A stretch of DNA of 64,000 nucleotides from Idiomarina sp. PL1-037 (GCF_034422975.1 NZ_CP139873.1:2604001-2668000); one strand, 5' to 3'; shown: positions 26,941-36,202, numbered from the stretch's first letter. The notes: generated by a model not told the origin, from the letters alone. A program made the numbers and translations.

Positions 26941-28092
26941 ATGAGTAGTTTTACAAAGATTTATTGGCGTTCGTCAGGCGTACCAACCTGGGGACTTCTT
27001 TTTCTTATCGTGCTGTCAGTTATCGTTATGGTTGCAGCAGAAAATGTTAAGCAGCGTGACCCCGTTGTTGATGACAATTACGCCACCATGGTCAATGCGT
27101 CAAAAATAATGCGCGAAGGTATGCAGGTACTTAAACCACTGCGCGCGCAACTGGCGCCAATTAACCCGGAATTCGATCCCCAACGTTCTGGCCTGGTTGG
27201 CTTAGAAAACAGCATTGTAACCACTAACCATGGTGGGCGTGAATCGAAGCAAACAACAGTTAATCCTAACTGGGCTGCAGTTGCGGTTAAGTTAATGGCG
27301 GATGCTGGTGTGCAAGAAGGAGACTTGGTTGCAGTTACAGTATCAGGCTCATTCCCGGCACTGAACCTCGCTGTGTACTCAGCCATTGAAGCTATGGGGG
27401 CTGAAGCAGTAATTATCGCATCTGCGTCATCGTCACAATGGGGTGGAAACGTGCCTAATTTCCTGTGGCTTGATATGGAACGCGAGCTTCGCGAAGCCGG
27501 CGTACTCAGTTCAAAACCCGTTTACGCTTCTATCGGAGGTATTGAGGATCGGGGTATCGGTATTGCAGAAGAAGGTATTACCTCAATACGAAATACCATA
27601 AAAAGAGCAGACATCAATTTTATTGACCCTGCCAGCTATCAGGAAGCCGTTGCTGATCGTATTGCAATATTTCGTGAATATTCAACTGACCGTCAATACA
27701 AAGCCTTCATTAACGTCGGTGGTGGCGCGACTATCGTTGGACCTCCGGGAATTGACGATATGTTTAAATCTGGGCTTCAAGAGGATGCCCCGGCTCGCGC
27801 CTTCGCAGTAGATACCGTAATGGGTTACTTCTTACAAGAAGACATTCCTGGTATCCACTTCATTGGTATTAAAGATATGGCCACGCGATACGGCCTTCCG
27901 TTAATGCCACAACAAGTCGTGCCAGTTGGCAATGGCGGTATTTATTCAGCAACAATTTATAACCGCTGGTTAGCACTTGGTTTAGGCCTTGGCCTATTCG
28001 CTATGACCTGGCTTATCGTTCGCTCTGCGCGCATTACCAGCTTGTGGCGCCGAACAGGCGAAAGTGGTAAGAGCACAAAACCGATGGTTTAA
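26941..28092 (+). CDS. pgsW: Poly-gamma-glutamate system protein PgsW
   Basis: A 383-residue protein with one N-terminal helix (residues about 14-32), a large external domain and a second helix near the C-terminus (WLALGLGLGLFAMTWLIV). It matches the family named poly-gamma-glutamate system protein (PgsW), found next to pgsBC. The external domain contains glycine-rich segments (INVGGGATIVGPPGIDDM). The frame is open from 26815 inside pgsC, but ATG 26941, behind CAGGAGGACG, is clearly the start. Its exact role is unknown; export or polymer anchoring is a guess. A terminator follows. Confidence 0.85.
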   Translation: MSSFTKIYWRSSGVPTWGLLFLIVLSVIVMVAAENVKQRDPVVDDNYATMVNASKIMREGMQVLKPLRAQLAPINPEFDPQRSGLVGLENSIVTTNHGGRESKQTTVNPNWAAVAVKLMADAGVQEGDLVAVTVSGSFPALNLAVYSAIEAMGAEAVIIASASSSQWGGNVPNFLWLDMERELREAGVLSSKPVYASIGGIEDRGIGIAEEGITSIRNTIKRADINFIDPASYQEAVADRIAIFREYSTDRQYKAFINVGGGATIVGPPGIDDMFKSGLQEDAPARAFAVDTVMGYFLQEDIPGIHFIGIKDMATRYGLPLMPQQVVPVGNGGIYSATIYNRWLALGLGLGLFAMTWLIVRSARITSLWRRTGESGKSTKPMV

Positions 28093-28105
28093 TAGCGCCA
28101 AGCGC

Positions 28106-28140
28106 AACGGGAGCAAGTTAACCTTTGCTCCCGTTCTTTA
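28106..28140. terminator. Bidirectional terminator between pgsW and LOG-family gene
   Basis: Arms AACGGGAGCAA / TTGCTCCCGTT are separated by eight bases, with a short T-rich tail to the right. The stop codon of the minus-strand LOG-family gene falls inside the loop, so both convergent genes share this hairpin. Confidence 0.7.
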
Positions 28141-29008
28141 AATCATAACAATGACAAATAGCCTTCCACGCGTCTTCTGCACTATCCACAATCTGGAACA
28201 AATCTAAGTCGTATTCTGCAATAGCGCCTTCTTCTACCAGCAAATCAAAGTCGATTGCACGCCGCCAAAACTCAGAACCAACCAAAACGATAGGTACTGG
28301 CCCGGACTTTTTGGTTTGTACCAGGGTTAAGGTTTCGAATAACTCATCGAGTGTTCCAAAGCCACCGGGAAAAGCAACCAACGCACGGGCTCGTTGCAGA
28401 AAGTGCATTTTGCGAATAGCAAAATAATGAAATTGAAAGCAATATTCAGGCGTTATATATGGGTTCGGGCGTTGCTCATGGGGCAGTACTATATTCAGCC
28501 CAATACTTTCGCCTCCGGCCTCCATTGCCCCCCGGTTCGCAGCTTCCATAATACCGGGGCCACCGCCACTAACAATCATCAGATTTTCTTCATCGTGCCT
28601 CAGGTTATGTTCAGTCGCAATACGCGAAAAATCCATTGCCTGCTGATAATAGGCGCTATTTTTTAATGCCCGCTGGGCGCGCTTTAAATTACCTCTTAAA
28701 CTATCGTTATCCGGATCTTCTGCTAATGCCTGCTCGGCCACACGAGCATCGTGCCGCGCCTGTTCAGGGGATAAAAAGCGGGCGCTGCCAAAAACGACAA
28801 TGGTTGAATCTATCTGATGCTTCTCTAACGTTAACTGAGGTTTTAAATATTCCAGTTGCAAGCGTACCGCGCGCAAATTGTCCTGCAGTAAAAATTCATG
28901 GTCAGCGAATGCCAACTTATACGAACCTTGCCCTTCTATCTTGGCAATAGATTCTTCAGACTGCTTTGCCGAAATTAAGCGACGTCGATGCAATTCATTT
29001 TCTGTCAT
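28118..29008 (-). CDS. LOG-family Rossmann-fold protein (TIGR00730 type)
   Basis: A 296-residue protein with the LOG-family motif PGGFGTLDELFE and the companion GGGPGIMEAANRGAMEAG. LOG proteins cleave nucleoside 5'-monophosphates to base and ribose 5-phosphate; in plants and some bacteria the substrate is a cytokinin nucleotide, in other bacteria more general nucleotides. About 100 residues before the Rossmann core are helical and charged, a longer N-terminus than in the shortest LOG proteins. It is convergent with pgsW. Confidence 0.88.
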   Translation of the reverse strand: MTENELHRRRLISAKQSEESIAKIEGQGSYKLAFADHEFLLQDNLRAVRLQLEYLKPQLTLEKHQIDSTIVVFGSARFLSPEQARHDARVAEQALAEDPDNDSLRGNLKRAQRALKNSAYYQQAMDFSRIATEHNLRHDEENLMIVSGGGPGIMEAANRGAMEAGGESIGLNIVLPHEQRPNPYITPEYCFQFHYFAIRKMHFLQRARALVAFPGGFGTLDELFETLTLVQTKKSGPVPIVLVGSEFWRRAIDFDLLVEEGAIAEYDLDLFQIVDSAEDAWKAICHCYDLKNGSKG

Positions 29009-29085
29009 GAGAAGTCCGTATGCATGGGTTTAATGGTAACCAATAACGGCTAGTTTATCTTAAATACAGAGCAAAGCCTTTCGAA

Positions 29086-29532
29086 TTATTCTCTCTCCAA
29101 TTGCATAGAGACCATGCCATTATTCTCACCCACCTCGTGAAACCCCAGGTCTTTATAAAGTGACCGCGCTGGCGTATTTTCAGGGTACACATTCAATGTA
29201 ATAAACCTTACTTGCTCCTGCGCCCAGGCATTTTCCAATAGGGCTTTTACAAAAGCCCTGCCAAGTCCTTTTCCTCTCACTTTCGGGTTAACAATAAGGC
29301 AGGCTATGTGAATACCGTTCTCGATTTTTTCATAAGCCTGAGCAAAACCAACCAGCTCTTCATTCTGATAAAACGCAAAAGTCCCGCGTTCGTTGCCTTT
29401 AATCTGTTGCCAGATTGCATCCGCCGAGCTGCCATACCGAACTTTATCGCCGAACCACAGCCGGAACTCGGCGGCATTTTCAGGCCAGGTCAGCGCCATT
29501 TTTAACTCGTTGATTTCAGCTTTCTTTAACAT
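29086..29532 (-). CDS. GNAT family N-acetyltransferase
   Basis: A 148-residue single-domain GNAT enzyme. The acetyl-CoA loop is CLIVNPKVRGKGLGRAFVKA, and the later NVYPENTPARSLYKDLGFHE is the typical motif B of the RimI-like branch. The acceptor cannot be predicted. It is separated by 77 bases from the LOG-family gene on the same strand and may be transcribed with it. Confidence 0.88.
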   Translation of the reverse strand: MLKKAEINELKMALTWPENAAEFRLWFGDKVRYGSSADAIWQQIKGNERGTFAFYQNEELVGFAQAYEKIENGIHIACLIVNPKVRGKGLGRAFVKALLENAWAQEQVRFITLNVYPENTPARSLYKDLGFHEVGENNGMVSMQLERE

Positions 29533-29665
29533 CGCTCTTTATCTTAACAATGGGTTTTCAACGTAAATTATCACAGAAGAAAACCTAACGTCGCGTTAGT
29601 TCACTAACTAAGGTAATGTAAGGCCAATAAAAAATAATCTCCTATAAGATGCAATTAACGGCGCC

Positions 29666-30844
29666 ATGCTAAGCAATACCAAACTGCACCAGAAACTCGC
29701 CTTACCTTTAATTATTCTCTCTCAATTACTGGGCACGTCCTTGTGGTTCAGTATTAACGGTGTCTGGCTTCCTTTATCGGCAGAACAGCAACTCACAGAG
29801 TCAGACTTAGGCGCTTTAACTCTGGCCGTGCAACTGGGTTTTATTATCGGCACTCTGACACTGGCATTAACCGGGCTGGCGGATCGTTACCGAGCCAGCC
29901 AAATCTTCCTGTTCTCAAGCATGGTTGGTGCAGTCGTTAACGCACTCTTTATCGTTACCGTTGATATCGCCAGTATGGCCTGGTTGCTGCGCTTTTTAAC
30001 CGGGCTGTGCTTAGCTGGAATTTACCCAATGGGAATGAAACTGGTGATATCCTGGGTACCCCGCTATGCAGGCAGTGCACTTGCCTGGCTATTGGCAATG
30101 CTGACTCTAGGCACAGCTTTGCCCCACCTCATGCGCGGCATAACGCTGGACTTTTCATGGCAGATCCCGCTACTGGTATCTTCGTTACTGGCATTGCTTG
30201 GCGGCCTGTTAGTAGGATGGCTCGGCAGCGGCCCCCATTTACCGGCAACAGCTTCAGCTCATACGTTCCGTTCTGGCCTTAGCGCATTAACACGCCCCAA
30301 ATTCAGAGCCGTTGCTGTCGGTTACTTCGGCCATTGTTGGGAGCTATACGCATTCTGGATGTTAACACCATTGCTGGTATTGCAGCCTTTAACCGCTCTC
30401 AACCTGCCTTTAAGCGCAGTACCCTGGATGGCCTTTTTCATTATTGCTATTGGCAGCCTGGGCTGTATTGGCGGTGGCTTACTGACTAAACACTTCGCAG
30501 GGTTAACCGTTGCCAGACTGGCATTATTCAGCTCTGGGAGCATTTGTTTGCTGTACCCTTTAATGACAGAACTTCCCGCCTGGATACTTTTGGGTTTATT
30601 GCTGTTGTAGGGCCTTACCGTTATTGCCGACTCCCCACAATTTTCAGCATTGGCCGCTCAGTTTGCACCAAAAGAAAATGTTGGTTCTGCACTGGCCATA
30701 ATGAATGCCATTGGATTTTCATTAACACTACCGGCTATATGGCTAACCAGTAATTTGTGGTCTATACATAACGAGTGGGTTACCTGGCTTTTGCTGCCGG
30801 GGCCAGTCATTGGTTTATGGGCAATACGCAAGCTATCACCATAG
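29666..30844 (+). pseudogene. MFS transporter gene interrupted by in-frame TAG
   Basis: A major facilitator gene of 392 codons that is broken by a single TAG at 30608-30610 (codon 315). Before it the frame encodes 314 residues with a typical MFS start (LLGTSLWFSINGVWLPL); after it the same frame continues GLTVIADSPQFSALAAQF and runs to 30842-30844. The residue before GLTVIADSPQ is plausibly Trp, so TGG to TAG is the simplest event (inference). The 314-residue product would lack the last two or three helices. Suppression or a sequencing error are alternatives; no amber suppressor is visible here. Confidence 0.85.
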
Positions 30845-30853
30845 AGAAAAATC

Positions 30854-30961
30854 ATGGCCACTAAAATTAAAGACCAGCGTATTTATAAGTACGGCGTCAT
30901 CGCTATCATTTGTGTCGTTGCCGCTCTGGCACTTATTTTTGTTATTGGACGCTTCGGGTAA
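30854..30961 (+). CDS. Small single-span membrane protein (35 aa)
   Basis: An ATG nine bases after the MFS frame ends opens a 35-codon frame: a charged start (MATKIKDQRIYKYG) followed by a hydrophobic span of about 18 residues (VIAIICVVAALALIFVIG) and RFG. The composition looks like a real small membrane protein, but the ribosome site (AGAGAAAA) is weak and I know no family. It is probably translated, if at all, from the transporter transcript. Confidence 0.35.
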   Translation: MATKIKDQRIYKYGVIAIICVVAALALIFVIGRFG

Positions 30962-30981
30962 AATTAGTACTCACCAACTCG

Positions 30982-31404
30982 TTACTCACCCTGAAGCGTG
31001 AGAATCAGGGTGCGCGCGCCGCCATGATCCCGATGCTCGCAAAGATAAATACCCTGCCAGGTTCCGAGGTTTAAACGGCCATTGGTCACAGGAACGGTCA
31101 GACTACTGCCAAGAATGCTCGATTTTAAATGCGCCGGCATATCATCCGGCCCCTCAAAAGTATGGCGATAATAGGGCGCATTCTCCGGCACCATTTCATT
31201 GAAATGACTTTCAAAGTCCTGCCTAACTGTTGGATCAGCATTTTCGTTGATGGTCAGTGACGCAGAGGTGTGTCTAATAAACACATGCAATAAACCCACC
31301 TGAACCTGCCCAAGCTGCGATAAGGCCTGCTCAACTTCACTGGTAATAAGATGAAAGCCTCGCGACCGAGCCCGTAACTGAAGTTCCGTTTGTTTGATAA
31401 GCAT
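30982..31404 (-). CDS. YjbQ/UPF0047 family protein
   Basis: A 140-residue protein of the YjbQ family. Diagnostic segments are RSRGFHLITSEVEQAL, LLHVFIRHTSASLTINENAD, and the C-terminal NLGTWQGIYLCEHRDHGG, with several conserved His and acidic residues forming the active site. Members have been linked to thiamine-phosphate synthase-like activity in vitro; the true role is open. The frame starts at 31470, but ATG 31404 (MLIKQTELQLRARS), behind an AGG, matches the usual N-terminus. Confidence 0.85.
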   Translation of the reverse strand: MLIKQTELQLRARSRGFHLITSEVEQALSQLGQVQVGLLHVFIRHTSASLTINENADPTVRQDFESHFNEMVPENAPYYRHTFEGPDDMPAHLKSSILGSSLTVPVTNGRLNLGTWQGIYLCEHRDHGGARTLILTLQGE

Positions 31405-31490
31405 TTGTAAACCTGTTTGCTGTACATGAAAGCTTGCCATATGCTTACAGCATATCGAAAACAATGGCATAACTTAAAGGAATGATACTA

Positions 31491-31925
31491 ATGCGATACT
31501 TACTGATCGTTTTTACGCTTTTATTCAGCATTACAAGTTTAGCCCAAGAAAGTGTCGAAGAAGCCACCACAAAAGCCGTAAAAGCATTTTTGTATGGCGC
31601 CAGCATTAATTCACCAAAAGCTCATGACCGGTTCTGGGCAGAAGAACTCACTTATACCAGCTCCAGCGGGAACCGTTTTGGTAAAGAGCACCTTATGTCC
31701 GGCATGAAAGAAGCCAAAGCTAAAGACCCTGAAGAAGTAAAAGTTTGGTACGGGGCCGAAGACATCGACGTAAAACAATTTGGTGACACTGTGGTTTTTA
31801 ATTTCACACTAACCGCCGAAGAAGAAGGCAAAGTGACAAAATACTATTACAATACCGGCGTTCTTATTGAGCGAGACGGTCGCTGGCAGGCTGTTAACTG
31901 GAACGCGACTGAAATACCCAAGTAG
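31491..31925 (+). CDS. Exported NTF2-like (DUF4440/SnoaL-type) protein
   Basis: A 144-residue protein with a signal peptide (MRYLLIVFTLLFSITSLAQ) and a small NTF2-like cone domain (AVKAFLYGASINSPKAHDRF; WYGAEDIDVKQFGDTVVFNF; GRWQAVNWNATEI) of the DUF4440 type. Such domains bind small ligands or act as weak enzymes; no catalytic role can be read here. ATG 31491 was preferred to the one three codons earlier because AAGGA sits at the right distance. ppiC follows after 25 bases. Confidence 0.75.
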   Translation: MRYLLIVFTLLFSITSLAQESVEEATTKAVKAFLYGASINSPKAHDRFWAEELTYTSSSGNRFGKEHLMSGMKEAKAKDPEEVKVWYGAEDIDVKQFGDTVVFNFTLTAEEEGKVTKYYYNTGVLIERDGRWQAVNWNATEIPK

Positions 31926-31950
31926 AATAGATAAACGCCGGAGATAAGAA

Positions 31951-32229
31951 ATGGCAAGAGCACACGCATTACATATTTTAGTTGAAACGAAAGATGAAGC
32001 CGAAAAACTAAAAGAGCAACTGACTAAGGGTGCAAAGTTTGCTGAGCTTGCACGTAAGCATTCACTTTGCCCATCGGGTAAAAAAGGTGGTGACTTAGGC
32101 GAGTTTAACCGCGGCCAAATGGTTTCTGCTTTTGACAAAGTCGTGTTCGGCAAGCCCACTCTTGAAGTGCACGGGCCGGTCAAAACTCAGTTCGGCTGGC
32201 ACTTAATTAAGACATTGTCCCGCAGCTAA
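31951..32229 (+). CDS. ppiC: Peptidyl-prolyl cis-trans isomerase, parvulin type
   Basis: A 92-residue single-domain parvulin, the size of E. coli PpiC. It begins MARAHALHILVETKDEAEKL and carries the parvulin core FAELARKHSLCPSGKKGGDL, then LGEFNRGQMVSAFDKVVF and FGWHLIKTL. It has no signal peptide and so acts in the cytoplasm as a proline isomerase or chaperone. GGAGATAAG ribosome site. It probably shares a transcript with the NTF2-like gene. Confidence 0.93.
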   Translation: MARAHALHILVETKDEAEKLKEQLTKGAKFAELARKHSLCPSGKKGGDLGEFNRGQMVSAFDKVVFGKPTLEVHGPVKTQFGWHLIKTLSRS

Positions 32230-32239
32230 AAAACCGTTT

Positions 32240-32710
32240 TTATTCTTGCTCCTCAACCGGGTCGGCGTCCTTTTTACCAGGCTCTACATAAATAGCGATG
32301 CCTTCTCCGGTTTTATCGGTCAGCCCAAACGCTTTGCCCACACTGACACCAAACCCAACGTTCCCTGAGTAGCCTCCGGCACCGGTGCCCACATAAACGG
32401 AGTTACCTTCTTTATCACCCGTTTTTTCGAGTAAAATTCCATTCGCCCCAACTTTTGCAGCTTCCTGTTTCAGGCGCTTTAATACAGCATCCATTTTCGC
32501 CTGGTCGCCAAAACTCCACGAGGAGTCGCTGGTTGCTTCAATTAAGGCAATTTCCTCATAGTTATCTGGCTTTTCTAAATAGACTTTTACTTGCTCAGCT
32601 GGAATCTCCGGACGGGCATCGCCAATAAGCACGGAAGACGAGGGTGATGCACAGCCCGCTAATAGCAGCACTCCGCTCAAAACCAGACCAGAATAAAATG
32701 TATGTTGCAT
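32240..32710 (-). CDS. Putative lipoprotein
   Basis: A 156-residue protein with a lipoprotein signal (GVLLLAGCASP; Cys about 20). The mature part has an alpha/beta stretch (MDAVLKRLKQEAAKVGANGI LL region) like small lipoproteins in which a YEEIALIEA strand precedes such a helix, then a glycine-rich loop (YVGTGAGGYSGNVGFGVSV) and an acidic tail. I do not recognise a named family. It is convergent with ppiC, 10 bases apart. Confidence 0.7.
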   Translation of the reverse strand: MQHTFYSGLVLSGVLLLAGCASPSSSVLIGDARPEIPAEQVKVYLEKPDNYEEIALIEATSDSSWSFGDQAKMDAVLKRLKQEAAKVGANGILLEKTGDKEGNSVYVGTGAGGYSGNVGFGVSVGKAFGLTDKTGEGIAIYVEPGKKDADPVEEQE

Positions 32711-32853
32711 AACGCTACTCTCAGTATAAATCGCTTACTTAATCAATAGCACAGAAGTGGAGATTTCACTCAACTCTTTCAATATCTTTAAGGAATCGTA
32801 GAATGCAGTTGGAATAAACGCTCTTCATGCGTTATTAAAAAAGGAGCTTTCAA

Positions 32854-32997
32854 TTGGCGCACCAAAAGCCGCACCTACCCAGTAAACTATGCCCGGTTTG
32901 CCAACGTCCGTTTATTTGGCGTAAAAAATGGAAGGACTGCTGGGATGACGTTAAATACTGCTCTGAGCGCTGTCGAAGGCAACGTCGTCAAAACTAG
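32854..32997 (+). CDS. DUF2256 family small Cys-rich protein
   Basis: A 47-residue protein found by hand translation, with a TTG start behind an excellent AAGGAG site seven bases away. It reads HLPSKLCPVCQRPFIWRKKW, then KYCSERCRRQR: two Cys pairs likely holding one zinc, exactly the DUF2256 pattern. The function of the family is unknown. Its last 47 bases overlap, on the opposite strand, the 3' end of the diguanylate cyclase gene. Short length and the TTG start make it easy for gene finders to miss. Confidence 0.85.
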   Translation: MAHQKPHLPSKLCPVCQRPFIWRKKWKDCWDDVKYCSERCRRQRRQN

Positions 32998-34033
32998 CAA
33001 CAACCGTATTTCTGCCGTCAGCTTTGGCTTGATAAAGGTTTTTGTCCGCAGTTTGCAGCAGAGTTTCAGCGTTATGCTCTTCTTCATACGCTACTGCGGT
33101 TGCTATACCAATGCTCGCTGTAACGTTGATATCGTCAAGTAAGGTCTCGCTATTGAGCTTTTTAACTATTCGATTGGCAATCTGCTCGGCTTGCTCAGCA
33201 TCGGTTTTAGGGCAAATAATCAGGAACTCCTCACCACCCCAACGACCAACCAAATCGCCATCGCGTGTTTCCTTTTTCATGATATTGGCAATAGCAACTA
33301 AGACTTTATCACCAACGATATGCCCGTACTCGTCATTAATTCGTTTGAAATGGTCAACATCCAACAATAGTACGGACGTAGCTTGTATATCCCGTTTTGA
33401 AGCCGCTATCAGAGTCTTTAATGTGTTGTCTAAATGCAGACGATTAAAAATACCGGTTAAAGGATCGGTTGCCGAGGTTTTTTGCAGTTGCTCATAGGCT
33501 CTGCGTCTGGAGCTTTCGTAATAACGAAATAAGAAGATTTGCGCCGTTGCCACTTCAATAAAGTTAAAAAACGCACCCAAGCTTAAGTTTCCAGGCACCC
33601 CCTGCCCAAGCAACTGATACAAAAACCAACTACAATACGCAAATACCAACCCGGTTACCCAACTACCCGCTTTCGGTCCAAGCAGAAAAAATGCTATCGG
33701 AGGTAAAATGGTTACCCACAATAACGAGTAATTCTGTCCTTCGGCTACATGAATAAAAGCAAGTAATACAAAGATTAAGGTTGCAGTAACTACCCAGCCG
33801 GCAACTTTAAAGTTACCGCCCCTGCTTACATAAAAATAAATAGCAGCGGCTAACAAAAAGCCAAAGAAATCGAAAACAGCAATATGAGCAGCATCAAAAA
33901 GCGTAATATTCAGCAGGCCAATTAAACCAAAGTAAATCAGCATGATAAGTAAAACACTGTATATCAGCGATACCTGATGATACCGAGGGTCATCAGTGCC
34001 AATAGTCGGGTGGTATTTCCGCCAGTATTTCAT
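32951..34033 (-). CDS. Membrane diguanylate cyclase (GGDEF)
   Basis: About 360 residues. Five or six hydrophobic helices (about 20-170) precede a GGDEF domain that starts TDPLTGIFNRLHLDNTLK. The active-site loop is WGGEEF, a functional form, and an RxxD inhibitory site (RDGD) stands five residues before it, so product feedback by c-di-GMP is expected. The enzyme makes c-di-GMP from two GTP; the N-terminal part probably senses a membrane or external cue. The frame extends to 34111 with a GTG, but ATG 34033 (MKYWRKYHPTIG) gives a sensible topology. The 3' end overlaps the DUF2256 gene antisense. Confidence 0.9.
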   Translation of the reverse strand: MKYWRKYHPTIGTDDPRYHQVSLIYSVLLIMLIYFGLIGLLNITLFDAAHIAVFDFFGFLLAAAIYFYVSRGGNFKVAGWVVTATLIFVLLAFIHVAEGQNYSLLWVTILPPIAFFLLGPKAGSWVTGLVFAYCSWFLYQLLGQGVPGNLSLGAFFNFIEVATAQIFLFRYYESSRRRAYEQLQKTSATDPLTGIFNRLHLDNTLKTLIAASKRDIQATSVLLLDVDHFKRINDEYGHIVGDKVLVAIANIMKKETRDGDLVGRWGGEEFLIICPKTDAEQAEQIANRIVKKLNSETLLDDINVTASIGIATAVAYEEEHNAETLLQTADKNLYQAKADGRNTVVASFDDVAFDSAQSSI

Positions 34034-34232
34034 AAGAATTTTTAGCCGCTTTTTTTCTATGCTAGCGCGGTTTTGTAAAGATTGGAATGTGTATGCAGAA
34101 TATACGAACACAAAATTGCATAATTTCGCACAGACAGGTAAAACCTGTTTAAAACAGTGGAAAATGGTTTTGCTATGCTCGGCGCATCACCGCAGAGTTA
34201 GTGCGATGATGCGCTGTATTTAGAGAAAAGGC

Positions 34233-36101
34233 CTAAGAATTTTTCGTTTCGCTAATATAGTCGTTAACGAATTGCTCCAGGATATTAAGCGGAACCGGAC
34301 CACTACCCAGTACAACATCATGGAACTCACGAATATCAAAGGCATCACCAAGCTCTGATTTGGCTTTTTCACGCAATTCCAGAATCTTGATCATACCAAT
34401 TTTGTACGCAGTTGCCTGACTTGGCATAACAATATGGCGCTCAACCATTTTTACGGCATCGGCTTTCGCGTTCGGCGTATTGTGCACGTAGAAATCGATA
34501 CCCTCTTCACGAGTCCATTTCTTGTCATGGATACCGGTATCCACTACCAAACGAACCGCGCGCCACAGCTCCATCGCTAAACGACCAAAGTCGGAGTAAG
34601 GGTCTTCATAAAGGCCAATCTCTTTTGGAAGTTTTTCGGTATAAAGCCCCCAACCTTCAGTATACGCCGTGTAACGACCATATTTTCTGAAGCTCGGAAT
34701 ACCTTCCAGCTCCTGCGCCATTGCAATTTGCATATGGTGACCCGGAATACCTTCATGGTAAGCCAATGCTTCCATCTGATACGTCGGCATAGATGACATA
34801 TCGTACAGGTTGGCGTAATAAATTCCCGGACGTGAACCGTCCATTGACGGCTGCTGATAGAAAGCTTTACCCGCAGATTTCTCGCGGAAAGGTTCTACCG
34901 CTTTTACCGTTAAGTCAGCTTTTGGTTTATTAAGAAACAATTCGTCAAGACGTCCACGCATATTATCGATAAAAGCGGTCGCTTCATCCAGGTAACGCTG
35001 ACGGCCCTCTTCATTACTTGGGTAAGTAAAGTCGTCACTGTTGCGCATATGCACAAAGAATTCCTGAAGGGTGCCGTCAAAGCCAACTTCTTTCATAATG
35101 CCGCGCATTTCTTCGTGAATACGGTCTACTTCGTCCAGGCCAATTTGATGAATTTCGTCTGAAGTCAGGTCAGTCGTGGTGGTGCGCTTCAGCGCGTTAT
35201 TGTAAAAAGCCTCGCCGTCAGGGAATTTCCAGGCGCCGTCTTTGGTACCTGCTTGCCCAGCAATGCCTTCCACTGAGGTGATTAAGCCTTCATACGCTGG
35301 TTTTACCGATTCCAGCATCGCTTTTTTCGCCGAATCTAAAAGCTCATCGCGCTGGCTATCATCAATATCTAAGCCGTCTATTTTCTTAGAAAAGTCTGCC
35401 CATAACGCGCTGGGTTCACCATCATCAAACGGCGCACCGGTAATGATATTTTCACTGTCGCTAATGACATAAGGGTAAACAAATTTCGGCGCGATAATTC
35501 CTTTTTCAGCACGCAGTTCCAGGTTCTCTGCCAACTGATCAAATAACTCGGGCAGGCCATTAAGACGCGCAATATAGTCTTCTGCGTCGCCCACTTCGCT
35601 AATACCATGCTGATTAATTAGCAACGAGGCAACGCTGGAGTGCATGCCGAACATTTGATTAACCGGGTAGTTATAGTGACGCCATTTAAAGTCAGCAATG
35701 TCGTTTTCCAGCTTCTGCTTCATCAACGTCCAGCTTATTTTAGTCTGCTCATTCAGCTTAGACTCATCAATGGCCATTACCCGTTCCAGCTGAGCTTTCT
35801 GAAACTCTAAATCTTCTTTTGCGCGCTCTTCAGAAATATCGTCCCATTTGTCCTGGTCTTCTTTAATACCCAGGTAAGACTGATACATTGGGCTGCGCAT
35901 GACATTTTCCATAAAAATATCTTCAAACAGCTTATTCGCCTTCTCAGATTCGGTTTGCTCAGCATTCTGGGTAGCATTTTCAGTCGTCGCGGTTTTCGAC
36001 TCCGCAGTTGCCGTCGTCGCTTCTTCTTTGGAAGCATCAGAGCAGGCTGTAGTCATTAACACCAGCGAAACCGCCAGCGCTATCTTTTTATATTCAAACA
36101 T
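34233..36101 (-). CDS. DUF885 family lipoprotein (putative metallopeptidase)
   Basis: A 622-residue lipoprotein (VSLVLMTTACSDAS; Cys about 20) with a Thr/Glu-rich linker to about residue 55, then a DUF885 domain. The HEGIPGHHMQ motif (about residue 455) resembles a zinc-binding HExxH variant, followed about 30 residues later by TEGWGLYTEKL, whose Glu is a likely third ligand. The family is thought to hold carboxypeptidase-like enzymes; substrate is unknown. Length is typical. It is a single gene with no close co-directional neighbour. Confidence 0.87.
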   Translation of the reverse strand: MFEYKKIALAVSLVLMTTACSDASKEEATTATAESKTATTENATQNAEQTESEKANKLFEDIFMENVMRSPMYQSYLGIKEDQDKWDDISEERAKEDLEFQKAQLERVMAIDESKLNEQTKISWTLMKQKLENDIADFKWRHYNYPVNQMFGMHSSVASLLINQHGISEVGDAEDYIARLNGLPELFDQLAENLELRAEKGIIAPKFVYPYVISDSENIITGAPFDDGEPSALWADFSKKIDGLDIDDSQRDELLDSAKKAMLESVKPAYEGLITSVEGIAGQAGTKDGAWKFPDGEAFYNNALKRTTTTDLTSDEIHQIGLDEVDRIHEEMRGIMKEVGFDGTLQEFFVHMRNSDDFTYPSNEEGRQRYLDEATAFIDNMRGRLDELFLNKPKADLTVKAVEPFREKSAGKAFYQQPSMDGSRPGIYYANLYDMSSMPTYQMEALAYHEGIPGHHMQIAMAQELEGIPSFRKYGRYTAYTEGWGLYTEKLPKEIGLYEDPYSDFGRLAMELWRAVRLVVDTGIHDKKWTREEGIDFYVHNTPNAKADAVKMVERHIVMPSQATAYKIGMIKILELREKAKSELGDAFDIREFHDVVLGSGPVPLNILEQFVNDYISETKNS

Positions 36102-36202
36102 GTGTGTTCTCTCCTGTAAGGTTTATAAACTTAATATCTGTTGTAGCACAGTATGTCAACGCAGGCACGACCGCAGGGTAAACTGTTAAGGCAGGCAGCT
36201 GC

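Noticed and set aside
29585..29599. CTAACG-TCG-CGTTAG palindrome upstream of the broken MFS gene
   Set aside because: Short arms and no regulator next to it; could be chance.
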